Shown piece after piece: positions 44,218 to 52,894 of a stretch of 64,000 nt of DNA (positions are counted from its first letter, which is position 1; every line of letters starts with the position of its first letter). Both the position numbers and the translations under genes were made by a program. Below the pieces are notes generated by a model that saw only the letters and a program-made list of their open reading frames with translations, was not told where the DNA came from and did not search any database. This DNA is from Rhizobium sp. NFR07 (GTDB lineage Bacteria; Pseudomonadota; Alphaproteobacteria; Rhizobiales; Rhizobiaceae): positions 1 to 64,000 of the forward strand of contig NZ_FOKM01000024.1 of assembly GCF_900111905.1 (NCBI RefSeq), read 5' to 3'.

Positions 44218-45110
44218 GCGCCGCGGGTGGTCCTGCGCCGGACGGACCCTCCCTACCCAGTCAGGAGGGCATTGAGCGAAGGCCGTTTGGACTTGCCTCG
44301 CGCGAGGTTTCGGTGATCGGCCAAGGGACCTGGTACATCGACGACGCGCACCGGCCGACCGCCATCGCCGCCCTTCGCTGCGGTCTGGATCTTGGCATGA
44401 CCCATATCGACACTGCAGAGATGTATGGCGACGCCGAAATCGTAGTAGGCGAGGCAATCGCCGGCCGGCGGGATGAGGTTTTCCTTGTCTCCAAAGTCGT
44501 ACCGAGCAACGCCTCGCGCGCCGGTACGGTAGTGGCATGCGAGCGTTCGCTCACGCGCCTACGCACCGACCGTCTCGACGGTTATCTCCTGCACTGGCGC
44601 GGCTCACACCCGCTCGAGGAGACGTTCGCTGCGTTCGAGCACCTCCGCGAGCAGGGCAAGATCCTATCGTGGGGGGTGAGCAATTTTGACGTCCCCGACC
44701 TCGAGGAGGCCTGGAAAGCAGGTGGTCAAGATCGGATCGCTTGCAACCAGGTCCTCTATAATCTGGAGCAACGCGCGATCGAGCACTCCGTCCTGCCCTG
44801 GTGTGAGGCGCATGGCGTAGCCACAGTTGCCTATAGCCCATTCGGCCACCGCAACTTTCCGGATGCGGGTTCGCCGGGCGGCCGCGTGCTGGCGGAGATT
44901 GCCGCAAACCACCAGGCCACGGCGCGACAGGTGGCGCTTCAATTCCTGGTGCGGCAGCAATCGCTATTCGCCATCCCAAAAGCTTCAACACCTTTGCACG
45001 CCACCGAGAATGCGGGTGCTGGCCTGCTACGGCTGACCGATGACGAACTCCGTCGGATCGATTCGGTCTTCCCGCGTGGCCCAATGCCGGAGAGGTTGCC
45101 GATGCTGTAA
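44214..45110 (+). CDS. Aldo/keto reductase (298 aa)
   Basis: The catalytic tetrad is visible: Asp in HIDTAEMYGD, Tyr in the same motif, Lys in FLVSKVVPSN and His in YLLHWRGSH. The NADPH-binding end (IPKASTPLHATENAGA) follows the barrel. It reduces aldehydes or ketones, consistent with the PfpI and FmdB neighbours in a carbonyl-stress unit. The TTG start overlaps the PfpI stop codon. Confidence 0.9.
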   Translation: MSAAGGPAPDGPSLPSQEGIERRPFGLASREVSVIGQGTWYIDDAHRPTAIAALRCGLDLGMTHIDTAEMYGDAEIVVGEAIAGRRDEVFLVSKVVPSNASRAGTVVACERSLTRLRTDRLDGYLLHWRGSHPLEETFAAFEHLREQGKILSWGVSNFDVPDLEEAWKAGGQDRIACNQVLYNLEQRAIEHSVLPWCEAHGVATVAYSPFGHRNFPDAGSPGGRVLAEIAANHQATARQVALQFLVRQQSLFAIPKASTPLHATENAGAGLLRLTDDELRRIDSVFPRGPMPERLPML

Positions 45111-45328
45111 GCCAAAGGTGTTTCCGTCTCAATCAGTGGGTGCTTGGTGATCTATAAATTTCTTGCTTTAACAACGCGGCAGGTCGGACGTTCACATGCC
45201 ATCAAGAGCTGTAACCATCAACGATTAGCGGGCCCATATGGGCCTGACTTGTTAGGCTCACTCAACGCGCTAAACCGTACGGATCGCTGAGCCTGCTCAG
45301 ATGATGATGTAGCCGATCAATAATCGCA
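45111..45328. other. Gene-free stretch
   Basis: About 220 bases after the aldo/keto reductase with no supported gene or terminator hairpin. Confidence 0.3.
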
Positions 45329-45493
45329 CTACACGTGGCGGCCCGCCTTTGCACGAGCCCGATCGGCCGAATTATTTACGGTTCGCCAAACGGCGCCAAG
45401 ATGGTTGAGGACGCTGGCCAGCCAGCTTTTGCCGACGCCAACTGGTCCAATCAATAGCAAGGAATAGCGCTGTCGGATCCAATCGCAAGTGGA
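45329..45493 (-). pseudogene. IS21-type helper ATPase (IstB) fragment
   Basis: The minus-strand frame CDWIRQRYSLLLIGPVGVGK continues SWLASVLNHLG: the Walker A region of IstB, the replication helper of IS21 elements ('C-D-W-I-R-x-x-x-N-x-L-I-x-G-x-x-G-x-G-K-S-W-L-A'). Only about 35 residues match; the frame then loses similarity and stops. Remnant of a lost IS21 insertion. Confidence 0.6.
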
Positions 45494-45500
45494 AAGTGCG

Positions 45501-45737
45501 CTAGCTATTGGCAGGAAGAACCTGAAGGCTTGCGCCGGCTCGAGGAAGAGCCATGTCTTTGAACAATTGTGATACCAGGCGCGGTCGTAATCCCTGTCGC
45601 TGGTCTATCAGAAGATACGACAGTTTCTTTATCTCGAGTGTGATCACGCCCGCATTGTCATGGCGGCGATAATCGTTTACGCCGATCCTGAGAAAGCCAT
45701 TCTCGACCGCCCAAGCGGCTATCATATCCGCGTTCAT
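45501..45737 (-). CDS. Small hypothetical protein (78 aa)
   Basis: From the ATG at 45737: MNADMIAAWAVENGFLRIGV, then NDYRRHDNAGVITLEIKKLS and LLIDQRQGLRPRLVSQLF. The order of short strands and helices looks like a compact domain. The frame extends to 45869 with no better start. No family recognised; it could be linked to the neighbouring IS remnant or be independent. Confidence 0.4.
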   Translation of the reverse strand: MNADMIAAWAVENGFLRIGVNDYRRHDNAGVITLEIKKLSYLLIDQRQGLRPRLVSQLFKDMALPRAGASLQVLPANS

Positions 45738-46190
45738 AGAGGTCCCGCAATAAGAGTTAAGAGCGCTGACTTCAATCGCGCTCGAGCAAATCGCTTTGCC
45801 GCAACACCGGTACCGCGCCCCGTGCCCCTCACCTAACGAATTCAGTGTGGTCGTGCAGTTCTTAGCCAACTGTGACCAGAAAGACTCGCTACACGCCGGT
45901 GTTTTGGTGACCCGCTTTCACTTGCCGCAACCGTTTCGCTTACTGAGATCTGCCGGACCTCGATCACCTAGCACAAGGGTAGACGAACCAAGTTTCCTTC
46001 CCGCGATGACGACTACAGGCACATTCCTATTCGCACTTGACCGAAAACGACGATCCCGAGGAGAAAGCTTCTGAATTTTAGTGGCACTACTGTAACGAAA
46101 CACCCAACGGTTTATTTGGTACTGTATCAGATAAAACATTTGAGGGCTTGAAGCAGGGCCCACTTCTCTCCAACCGAAACGAGACAGCCC
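45738..46190. other. Promoter-type stretch ahead of the response regulator
   Basis: About 450 bases, no supported gene. The last 60 bases contain the region before the GTG of the receiver gene. Confidence 0.35.
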
Positions 46191-46559
46191 GTGCACTCCG
46201 AACCCGTCACCGTCCTCGTCGTCGAAGATGAGGCCCTAATCCGTCTTGCCATCGTCGACGACCTGGAAGTAGCTGGCTTCCAGGTCCTCGAAGCGGACAG
46301 CGCGGCAGCAGCAATTGCTGTTATCGAACGCCACGCTGATATCCGAATGATCTTCACCGATATCGACATGCCGAGTACGATGGATGGCCTAATACTTGCA
46401 GCGTTCGTTCGCGATCGTTGGCCACCCATAAAAATCATTGTCACATCCGGCAGGGGTATTCCGGGTGCCGCGGAGTTGCCGCCCGGCGTTCCTTTTTTTG
46501 CAAAGCCGTACGACTTCGAGCACGTCATTCGATCGATACACGCGGCGATGAACGCGTAA
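46191..46559 (+). CDS. Single-domain response regulator (122 aa)
   Basis: A complete CheY-like receiver: VLVVEDEALIRLAIVDDLEV (acidic pair), MIFTDIDMPSTMDG (phospho-acceptor Asp), IIVTSGRG (switch Thr/Ser) and PFFAKPYDF (Lys). No output domain, so it may act in a phosphorelay or as a phosphate sink, possibly with the HWE-type kinase at 41.3 kb. GTG start (GTGCACTCC). Confidence 0.9.
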   Translation: MHSEPVTVLVVEDEALIRLAIVDDLEVAGFQVLEADSAAAAIAVIERHADIRMIFTDIDMPSTMDGLILAAFVRDRWPPIKIIVTSGRGIPGAAELPPGVPFFAKPYDFEHVIRSIHAAMNA

Positions 46560-46947
46560 GGCAGCTCTGCACGCTCACCAATTGCTCATTAGCGGCCGGT
46601 TGCCTGCTTAACCGAGGAAGGCACGACACGCGTGGGATGAGGTCGACGTCCGGCTACCGTCTGAACCAAGAATGACATTGGTCAGCCACCTTTGTTGTTA
46701 ACGCCTCGGACTACTGTGCTTGAGTTTTCGACAACCTAAAGTGGAGACTGCGCTCGTTGAAAAACTAAACGTTGACGCCAGTCCGTTTGCAGCCTATGTA
46801 TCTCAAATCGATCTTTTGCTTGCCGAGCTTGTCTACGGCGTGATTGGCACCGCGTTTTAAGCGAACTTCTCTTTCAAAAATAGTCGGTTCATACCCGCGT
46901 AGCATTTGCCTCGCGGTCCCTCAATCTATGCTTTGAATGGGTTCATC
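46560..46947. other. Long leader region before the second cold-shock gene
   Basis: About 390 bases without a supported gene before csp at 46948. Long leaders are typical of cold-shock genes and can hold thermosensing RNA structure. I cannot fold it by eye. Confidence 0.35.
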
Positions 46948-47157
46948 ATGACCACTGGGACAGTAAAATGGTTCAACTCCACCAAGGGCTTCGGCTTTAT
47001 CCAGCCTGACACCGGCGGCGCTGACGCTTTTGTTCACATCTCCGCTGTCGAGCGCGCCGGAATGCGCGAACTCGTTGAAGGTCAGAAGATCGGCTTCGAA
47101 CTTGAGCGCGACATGAAGTCGGGCAAGATGTCGGCCTGCAATCTGCAGTCCGCTTAG
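46948..47157 (+). CDS. cspA: Cold-shock domain protein, CspA family (69 aa)
   Basis: MTTGTVKWFNSTKGFGFIQP with RNP1 KGFGFI and RNP2 DAFVHISAV gives the canonical cold-shock fold. It is a near-paralogue of the product at 25261-25470. The ATG at 46948 is chosen by homology; the upstream frame to 46906 adds 14 unsupported residues. A terminator follows 62 bases downstream. Confidence 0.93.
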   Translation: MTTGTVKWFNSTKGFGFIQPDTGGADAFVHISAVERAGMRELVEGQKIGFELERDMKSGKMSACNLQSA

Positions 47158-47218
47158 TGATATCTGCTTCCCTTTGACCACGGATGTACTGGCATCGCCG
47201 GAAGCACTTATCAGTCTG

Positions 47219-47246
47219 AGGCCAGGCGGCTTGCCTGGCCTTTTTA
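47219..47246 (+). terminator. Terminator after the second cold-shock gene
   Basis: AGGCCAGGC (47219-47227), loop GGCTT, GCCTGGCCT (47233-47241) form a 9-bp perfect stem followed by TTTT and a further T-rich stretch. Strong rho-independent terminator. Confidence 0.85.
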
Positions 47247-47279
47247 ATTTTGGTCGAACGACCGACGATGGAGGAATCC

Positions 47280-47504
47280 ATGACGGAAACATACAGCAAA
47301 TCTCGCCAGCAAGCCGAAATCGCCTTCGGCAACGTTCAATCCCAATTCTTTTCAAAGAATAACGCAGTAGAAGAGCTGCAGTCGGAAGAACACGCGCGCG
47401 AGGCGAAGACATTACGGCTTAGAGAGGCGAGGCTTGCGAAAGAGCAAGCTGAACGAATGTCGGCAACCGCCGCGCTCGTCGCCAAACGCGCGAAGGCGCG
47501 CTGA
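47280..47504 (+). CDS. Small charged helical protein (74 aa)
   Basis: MTETYSKSRQQAEIAFGNVQ is followed by a long Glu/Arg/Leu helix (AKTLRLREARLAKEQAERM). GGAGGA lies 4 bases before the ATG at 47280. Probably a soluble coiled-coil protein. First of the small genes after csp; the next gene (47535) is in the same direction. Function unknown. Confidence 0.6.
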   Translation: MTETYSKSRQQAEIAFGNVQSQFFSKNNAVEELQSEEHAREAKTLRLREARLAKEQAERMSATAALVAKRAKAR

Positions 47505-47534
47505 CCGCGCCATCGGCGCTTAGGGGCATACCAT

Positions 47535-47915
47535 TTGAGAAACTTTGGAAACACTGAACTCGCTGAGCGACGATCCGCTGCTGCTCATGCGAAAGCGTTG
47601 CTCCTTGCCGCTTACCAGGTAGCGATGACCGCTAACGATCCCATACGGGATGCAAAACATGCCGAGCGCACCGCACTTGTTCAAGCGCGCGACTTACGCC
47701 GCGTAGAACGAGACCGTCTCAAAGTTGAGGAGCGTAATCGACGCGACGCCGATGCGGCCGAAAAGCAAGCAGCTATCGAAGCTGTTGCGTTAGCGGAAAC
47801 GGAGGAGCGCGCGATCGCAGAGAGTGCAAGGATGAGACGTGTCGGTGAGGATGATGCTGCTCGGAAGGCCGCGCGCGATCGCCGCTATGCGAACCGCAAG
47901 GGTCGGCAGGCCTAA
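47535..47915 (+). CDS. DUF6481-like protein (126 aa)
   Basis: The protein is dominated by Arg/Glu/Ala helices: AERRSAAAHAKALLLAAYQV, RTALVQARDLRRVERDRLK, and an end ARDRRYANRKGR typical of DUF6481, a Rhizobiales family of unknown function with this end motif ('KAARDARYAARKAR'). The start is TTG with AGGGG about 10 bases upstream. Likely a coiled coil. Confidence 0.6.
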   Translation: MRNFGNTELAERRSAAAHAKALLLAAYQVAMTANDPIRDAKHAERTALVQARDLRRVERDRLKVEERNRRDADAAEKQAAIEAVALAETEERAIAESARMRRVGEDDAARKAARDRRYANRKGRQA

Positions 47916-47994
47916 ATCGCCAAGAGATCAAACCGGGGCACGTCCCGCCTTGACGAAGCGACCGCTCCCGTGAGGGCCGCATTAGGAGCATGCC

Positions 47995-48270
47995 ATGTCA
48001 CCAGACAAAAACGAACTGCAGGCGATCAATACAGCTTGGCAGATTGCGATCCAGGAAATCCTGCGGATGGTGATACGCGATATGTACCACGGAAGCGGCG
48101 AAGAAGCTTTCAACACACATATCAAACGGATCGAAGAGGCCGCAGTCGACAGCATCCAAACGGACTTGCGGCTTCGTGGCACGGACGAGTGGACTGAGGT
48201 TTTGGTCAAAGAGCAGGCGAGCAACTTTGTTACAACGCTGCTGACATCCTTTACCTACGATCGTGCCTGA
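47995..48270 (+). CDS. Small hypothetical protein (91 aa)
   Basis: MSPDKNELQAINTAWQIAIQ, then EILRMVIRDMYHGSGEEAFN and IEEAAVDSIQTDLRLRG, all helical. AGGAGC lies 7 bases before the ATG. The amphipathic pattern suggests a helical bundle that could bind a partner. No family recognised. It lies between the DUF6481-like gene and the paralogue of the 23.4 kb protein. Confidence 0.6.
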   Translation: MSPDKNELQAINTAWQIAIQEILRMVIRDMYHGSGEEAFNTHIKRIEEAAVDSIQTDLRLRGTDEWTEVLVKEQASNFVTTLLTSFTYDRA

Positions 48271-48489
48271 TCGCCAACCCTCCAGGTAGCACGTAATCAA
48301 CGCATCCAGGTGCGGCCATCCTACCAAAACAAAAAACGGCTTGCGATCGAGCTTGACTGCGGGAGCGCACCTGGAACACCGCCACGCCTGGCTCGTTTGG
48401 GTGCCGGCGTTATGAGTATCGGTCCTTTCCTATCAAGCAGATCGTACGCGCTTTTGCGTCTCGATCAGCAACGTAAAGAACTGCATTTG

Positions 48490-48942
48490 ATGATCGATAA
48501 ACATGATTTCTCCATCAGTTCAAATGGCGACCGGTGGTCGCTTGAAAAGCATCAGGTCTCGGGTGAAACGGTGGTGGTGCACGAAGCGAACGCGCTTTCA
48601 GGCGGACAGGTAACCCGCATTCCTGTGGCGGGTTTCCTCAATCGCAATGTGGGCAAGCCCGAATTTGAAGCCTTGCTGCAAATATTGGGTCAATCGCACC
48701 CGAGGCCGGAAAGCCAGCTCAGCGAGGATCAGGGTGAAACATCCTCGTATGCGACCGCGATGCGTTACCTCAATCTCGGTGGACGACGCCGGGCGAAGGT
48801 GGACGACAATATCGTCACCACGCGGTCATGGGAGAATGATCCTTCCGAAGCAGAGGCTTTCTGGCAAGCAAATGTCGAAACTCTCGACGACAGAGGTCGA
48901 CGAGATGTCGCGCTTCATCTGCCGAGCATCGGCGAACGATAA
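48490..48942 (+). CDS. Conserved small protein, paralogue of 23400-23849 (150 aa)
   Basis: FSISSNGDRWSLEKHQVSGE at the start and YLNLGGRRRAKVDDNIVTTR, AFWQANVETLDDRGRRDV, LHLPSI at the end align with the product at 23.4 kb. The start ATG at 48490 (AAAGAAC upstream) was chosen because the match begins there; the longer frame from 48310 is unsupported. Function unknown. Confidence 0.65.
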   Translation: MIDKHDFSISSNGDRWSLEKHQVSGETVVVHEANALSGGQVTRIPVAGFLNRNVGKPEFEALLQILGQSHPRPESQLSEDQGETSSYATAMRYLNLGGRRRAKVDDNIVTTRSWENDPSEAEAFWQANVETLDDRGRRDVALHLPSIGER

Positions 48943-49134
48943 TCGTTCAATGGATGGACTGACGCAGAGCCAGAAGCAACCTTTTTTCCTGGAGCCTTAG
49001 CATCAGCGGCGATCGAGCTTCACTCTGTAATCTGCGTAGGCCGCGATAAATGAAAATCTTGCATCCTCGGCATCGCAGCGATTTCTGAGCGCACTGTTGC
49101 AGTCAGCAATCGCAGCTCGGAAAGGCGCTCCGGT

Positions 49135-49326
49135 TTGATGGCGAAAATTTTCGTGAAGAAATTTGAGAGCCGCTCTTGGCCCAGTGATGGGCTTATCGAG
49201 CAGGCCATCTTGAACGAAGACAGCAAACTCCTACTCGAGACCGAAACCTACGGGATTACGGAGTTCACAAGCTTCCTTTTCCGGCGGGTTCGAATGGCCG
49301 AGAGTTGCAAACGTTCAAAGCGCTGA
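49135..49326 (+). CDS. Possible small protein (63 aa)
   Basis: MMAKIFVKKFESRSWPSDGL then IEQAILNEDSKLLLETETYG and ITEFTSFLFRR. The composition is acceptable for a real protein and the strand order suggests a small alpha/beta domain, but there is no clear ribosome-binding site. Low confidence. Confidence 0.35.
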   Translation: MMAKIFVKKFESRSWPSDGLIEQAILNEDSKLLLETETYGITEFTSFLFRRVRMAESCKRSKR

Positions 49327-50087
49327 ACGCTGCTGTTTAAGCTGCAATCGAATATGGCGCCGGGATTCCAGGTCTGTTTCCAATAATCACACGCGAAGTG
49401 GGAGAGGCGCGACCGTTCAGAGCGTTATTGCTGCTGTTTGCTGCGGCCGCAAACGGACGGTCTCTGATCGTCACCCAGCTGGTGCCCATCATAGACTTGT
49501 GCGCCTCCGTAGGCCCGAAGATCAGGCGGCCATCACAATCCACCGGCTTATCCGAGTACACGGTTCGCATATTTGTGCTCCAAGAAATACCTATGCAGCG
49601 CGCGGATGAGTAAAGGCGAAAATGAAGGTAGAGACTTAACCTAAACGACCGTCCTGGTAGAATTTCTAGTGCAAGTGAGTGCCGACGACGAGATGCGGAT
49701 TTCCGGCGGCGTGCTGCCAATGCAACGGTCCTGAGTTACAGTATTCTCAGATGCTTGGCGAAAATTATGAGTGGGTCGATGGTTCGGGTCCACTCAAGAC
49801 CCTTTCTCCATGCGAGGTCGCTGGGCGTAGCAATGCGCTTGGCTAACTTACCATATGGTTCCCCGGCACAAGGTTGAGTAACTACCGCTTGAGCCGGCGA
49901 CCCCGTACGATCTCGGTTCGGCAGCAGGGGTGACGAAACATCTCGCCGAGTAGGTCCAAGACCACACTCGTCCTTCAACAGGGAACCATCAACAAACCAG
50001 CACGTTCTCGGCTTCGGCGGATGCTCGTAACCTCCCTCGGAACCGGCCCAATTCCCACGTCGAGCGAGAATAAAAGGGAAGCTGCGC
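49327..50087. other. Gene-poor stretch with a tRNA T-arm-like motif
   Basis: About 760 bases with competing open frames on both strands and no firm gene. At 49777-49804 (TCGATGGTTCGGGTCC...AAGACCCT) there is a T-arm-like motif. A close match lies at 55095-55122. Confidence 0.4.
49761..49804 (+). repeat. tRNA T-arm-like motif, copy 1
   Basis: AAATTA, then GATGGTTCGGGTCC and AAGACC. Aligned with the site at 55081-55122 it shares 22 of 28 bases in the core plus the upstream AAATTA. The GGTTCGRGTCC core is the usual form of a tRNA T-loop and T-stem. No D-arm or anticodon arm is present. Confidence 0.5.
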
Positions 50088-51065
50088 ATGATCATCGGAT
50101 ACCATGCATCTCATGAGCAATTTGCGCCCAGCGATTTGATATCATACGTGCAAGCTGCGGAAGATGCGGGTTTTCACGCCATCATGACTTCTGATCACAT
50201 CGCTCCATGGTTATGCCGTCAAGGTAATTCCGGGAACAACTGGGCGTGGCTCGGCGCTGCAATGGCGAAAACTTCGCTCTCATTTGGCAGCCTGGCGATC
50301 CCGGGCGGCTGGCGCTACCACCCGGCCGTCTTGGCGCATCTTATCGGTACGATCTCCGAAATGTTTCCCGGCCAATTGCGCTGGATCGCGATGGGGAGCG
50401 GCGAGGCTCTCAACGAACACGTCGTCGGCTGCGAATGGCCGGAAAAGGCGGAACGCAATGCGCGCCTTCTCGCGGGCACCGAGATTGTCCGTGCCCTTCT
50501 GCGCGGCGAAGAGGTGGACCGGCGTGATCGCTGGTTTACGGTCGACAAGGCGCGGCTCTGGTCACTGCCAGCGACGCCACCTGCCCTGTTTGCCGCGGCA
50601 TTGTCCGATGCGACCGCGCAATGGGCGGGCGGATGGTCCGATGGACTGGTGACGGTCAGCAAATCGAAGCACAAACTGGTTGATATGGTTGAAGCCTATC
50701 GCAAGGGTGGAGGGCAGGAGAAGCCGCTGGCGCTGCAAGTACAGGTCTGCTGGGCTGAGAGCGAGGCTCAGGCGAGAGCGGCTGCATGGGAAGAGTGGCG
50801 TAACGCAGCCTTGCCGCCCGCCTCCCTATCTGACCTTCGGACAACTGCAGATTTCGAGAGGGCGGCGGATAAAGTCAGGCCCGAGGATATCGACGAGGCC
50901 ATTCCGCTTGTCACCCGTCCAGACCCGCTGATCGAGATCATCTCCACGGCCAAAGCGTGTGGATTCCAGGAGGTGTTCATCCATAACGTCTCCCGCGACC
51001 AGATCGGCTTCTTAGACTTCATGAAGCGTCAGGTGCTTCCCGCCCTGCGTGCATCCGATGCCTGA
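50088..51065 (+). CDS. LLM-class flavin oxidoreductase, TIGR03885-like (325 aa)
   Basis: The luciferase-like TIM barrel begins MIIGYHASHEQFAPSDLISY. It continues with TSDHIAPWL, RYHPAVLAHLIGTISEMFPG and ERNARLLAGTEIVRALLRGE. This pattern matches the TIGR03885 group, 'non-F420 flavinoid oxidoreductases', often found next to alpha-amylase or trehalose genes. It would use FMN. AGGGAAG lies 7 bases before the ATG. Ends 60 bases before the first GH13 gene, so it is operonic with it. Confidence 0.8.
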   Translation: MIIGYHASHEQFAPSDLISYVQAAEDAGFHAIMTSDHIAPWLCRQGNSGNNWAWLGAAMAKTSLSFGSLAIPGGWRYHPAVLAHLIGTISEMFPGQLRWIAMGSGEALNEHVVGCEWPEKAERNARLLAGTEIVRALLRGEEVDRRDRWFTVDKARLWSLPATPPALFAAALSDATAQWAGGWSDGLVTVSKSKHKLVDMVEAYRKGGGQEKPLALQVQVCWAESEAQARAAAWEEWRNAALPPASLSDLRTTADFERAADKVRPEDIDEAIPLVTRPDPLIEIISTAKACGFQEVFIHNVSRDQIGFLDFMKRQVLPALRASDA

Positions 51066-51125
51066 CGGCCCGCGGAACCTCGTCATGCTGAGCGCCTGCA
51101 GGCGACTTTTGAGAAGGAATCAGCC

Positions 51126-52787
51126 TTGATCAACGACCTCTGGTACAAGAACGCTGTCGTCTACTGCCTGTCCGTCGAGACCTTCATGGATGCCAACGGC
51201 GATGGAGTGGGTGATTTCCAAGGGCTGCAACGGCGACTGGATTATTTAGCGGGCCTCGGCGTCAACGCCATTTGGCTGATGCCGTTTCAAGCCTCGCCAG
51301 GTCTCGATGATGGCTACGACGTTTCCGACTATTACAACATCGATCCTCGATACGGCACGCTCGGCGACTTCGTCGAATTTACCCATAGTGCCAAGCAACG
51401 CGGTATTCGGGTGCTGATCGATCTCGTCGTCAATCACACGTCCGATCAGCATCCCTGGTTCAAGGACGCCTGCGCTGACAAGAATTCTCGGTATAGGGAT
51501 TGGTATGTTTGGTCGGAGAAAAAGCCCGAGAACGCCGACGAAGGCATGGTTTTTCCCGGCGTGCAAAAAACCACCTGGACGCGGGACGAAAATTCCGGCG
51601 AATACTATTTTCACCGTTTCTTCAAATTCCAGCCGGATCTCAACACCGGCAATCCGCATGTCCAGGCGGAAATTCTCAAGATCATGGGTTTCTGGATACA
51701 GCTCGGCGTTTCGGGCTTTCGAATGGATGCCGTTCCCTTCGTGATCGCCGAAAAAGGCGCGGATGTGAAGGCATCAAAACCGCAGTTCGACCTGCTGCGC
51801 AGCTTTCGCGAGTTCCTGCAATGGCGCAAGGGCGACAGCATCATCCTGGCAGAGGCCAATGTCGTGCCCAAGGAGAACCTGCAATATTTCGGCGGCGACG
51901 GCGATCGCATGCAGATGATGTTCAATTTCCATGTCAACCAGGCTCTGTTCTACGCGCTTGCGAGCGCCGATACCCGCCCCCTTGCCAAGGCGATGAACGA
52001 GACCCGGGAGCGGCCGCAAACGGCGCAATGGGGAATATTCCTGCGTAATCACGATGAACTCGATCTTGGCCGGCTGACCGAAAAACAGCGGCAAGCCGTA
52101 TTTTCCGCCTTCGGTCCGGACAAGGACATGCAGCTCTATGACCGCGGGATACGGCGTCGCTTGGCGCCGATGCTGGGCGGCGATGAAAGGCGTCTGAAGC
52201 TTGCCTACAGCCTGATGTATTCGCTGCCGGGCACGCCGGTCCTGCGATATGGTGACGAGATCGGCATGGGAGACGACCTGGCGCTGAAGGAGCGCAACTG
52301 CGCCCGCACGCCCATGCAATGGTCGACCGAGCCGCATGGCGGCTTCACCAAGGCGGATAAGCCGGTTCTGCCCGTCATCGAAGGCGGCCCCTACGGGTTC
52401 GAACACGTTAATGTCGCGGCGCAGCGGCGGGACGCGGAATCGATGCTAAACTGGACCGAGCGGATGATCCGCATGAGAAAGGAAGCCCCTGAAATCGGAT
52501 GGGGAAGCTTCAGCGTTCTGGACTGTGGCGATCCCGGCGTTCTGGCGATGCGCTACGACTGGCGCAACAATTCCGTCGTCACCGTCCACAACCTCCACGA
52601 CAAGCCGGTCCAGATCACCTTCGATTCCGGTATAGGAGAGAGTGGACGCGTCCTGATCGACATCGCCGATGGCAGCGACAGCCGGGCGGACGACAAGGAC
52701 CGGCACAATATGGTGCTCGAGCCATACGGTTATCGTTGGTACCGCGCGGGCGGGCTCGATTACCTGCTCAAGAGAAGCGACATCTGA
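51126..52787 (+). CDS. GH13 alpha-amylase-family enzyme, trehalose-synthase-like (553 aa)
   Basis: Motif I is DLVVNHTSDQHPWF, motif II GFRMDAVPF (nucleophile Asp201), motif III ILAEANVV (acid Glu243) and motif IV FLRNHDELD. These are the four conserved regions of GH13, and the length matches amylases and trehalose synthases of 550 residues. No signal peptide. The start is a TTG with AAGGA 8 bases before it. By context (TIGR03885 gene upstream) a role in trehalose or maltose interconversion is likely, by inference. Confidence 0.85.
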   Translation: MINDLWYKNAVVYCLSVETFMDANGDGVGDFQGLQRRLDYLAGLGVNAIWLMPFQASPGLDDGYDVSDYYNIDPRYGTLGDFVEFTHSAKQRGIRVLIDLVVNHTSDQHPWFKDACADKNSRYRDWYVWSEKKPENADEGMVFPGVQKTTWTRDENSGEYYFHRFFKFQPDLNTGNPHVQAEILKIMGFWIQLGVSGFRMDAVPFVIAEKGADVKASKPQFDLLRSFREFLQWRKGDSIILAEANVVPKENLQYFGGDGDRMQMMFNFHVNQALFYALASADTRPLAKAMNETRERPQTAQWGIFLRNHDELDLGRLTEKQRQAVFSAFGPDKDMQLYDRGIRRRLAPMLGGDERRLKLAYSLMYSLPGTPVLRYGDEIGMGDDLALKERNCARTPMQWSTEPHGGFTKADKPVLPVIEGGPYGFEHVNVAAQRRDAESMLNWTERMIRMRKEAPEIGWGSFSVLDCGDPGVLAMRYDWRNNSVVTVHNLHDKPVQITFDSGIGESGRVLIDIADGSDSRADDKDRHNMVLEPYGYRWYRAGGLDYLLKRSDI

Positions 52788-52894
52788 CTGCGCAGCGGAA
52801 CCTCGCCTTTGCTCAACCCGTTGGCCGATCACGCGAAGAAGAAACTCTTGCCGTCCGTCATTCTGCCAGCCGGCTCAAATCAGCGAGATCCGCA

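Noticed and set aside
49736..50095. Minus-strand 119-codon frame ending GLEWTRTIDPL
   Set aside because: Such C-termini are typical translations of antisense tRNA-like sequence; no other protein-like feature.
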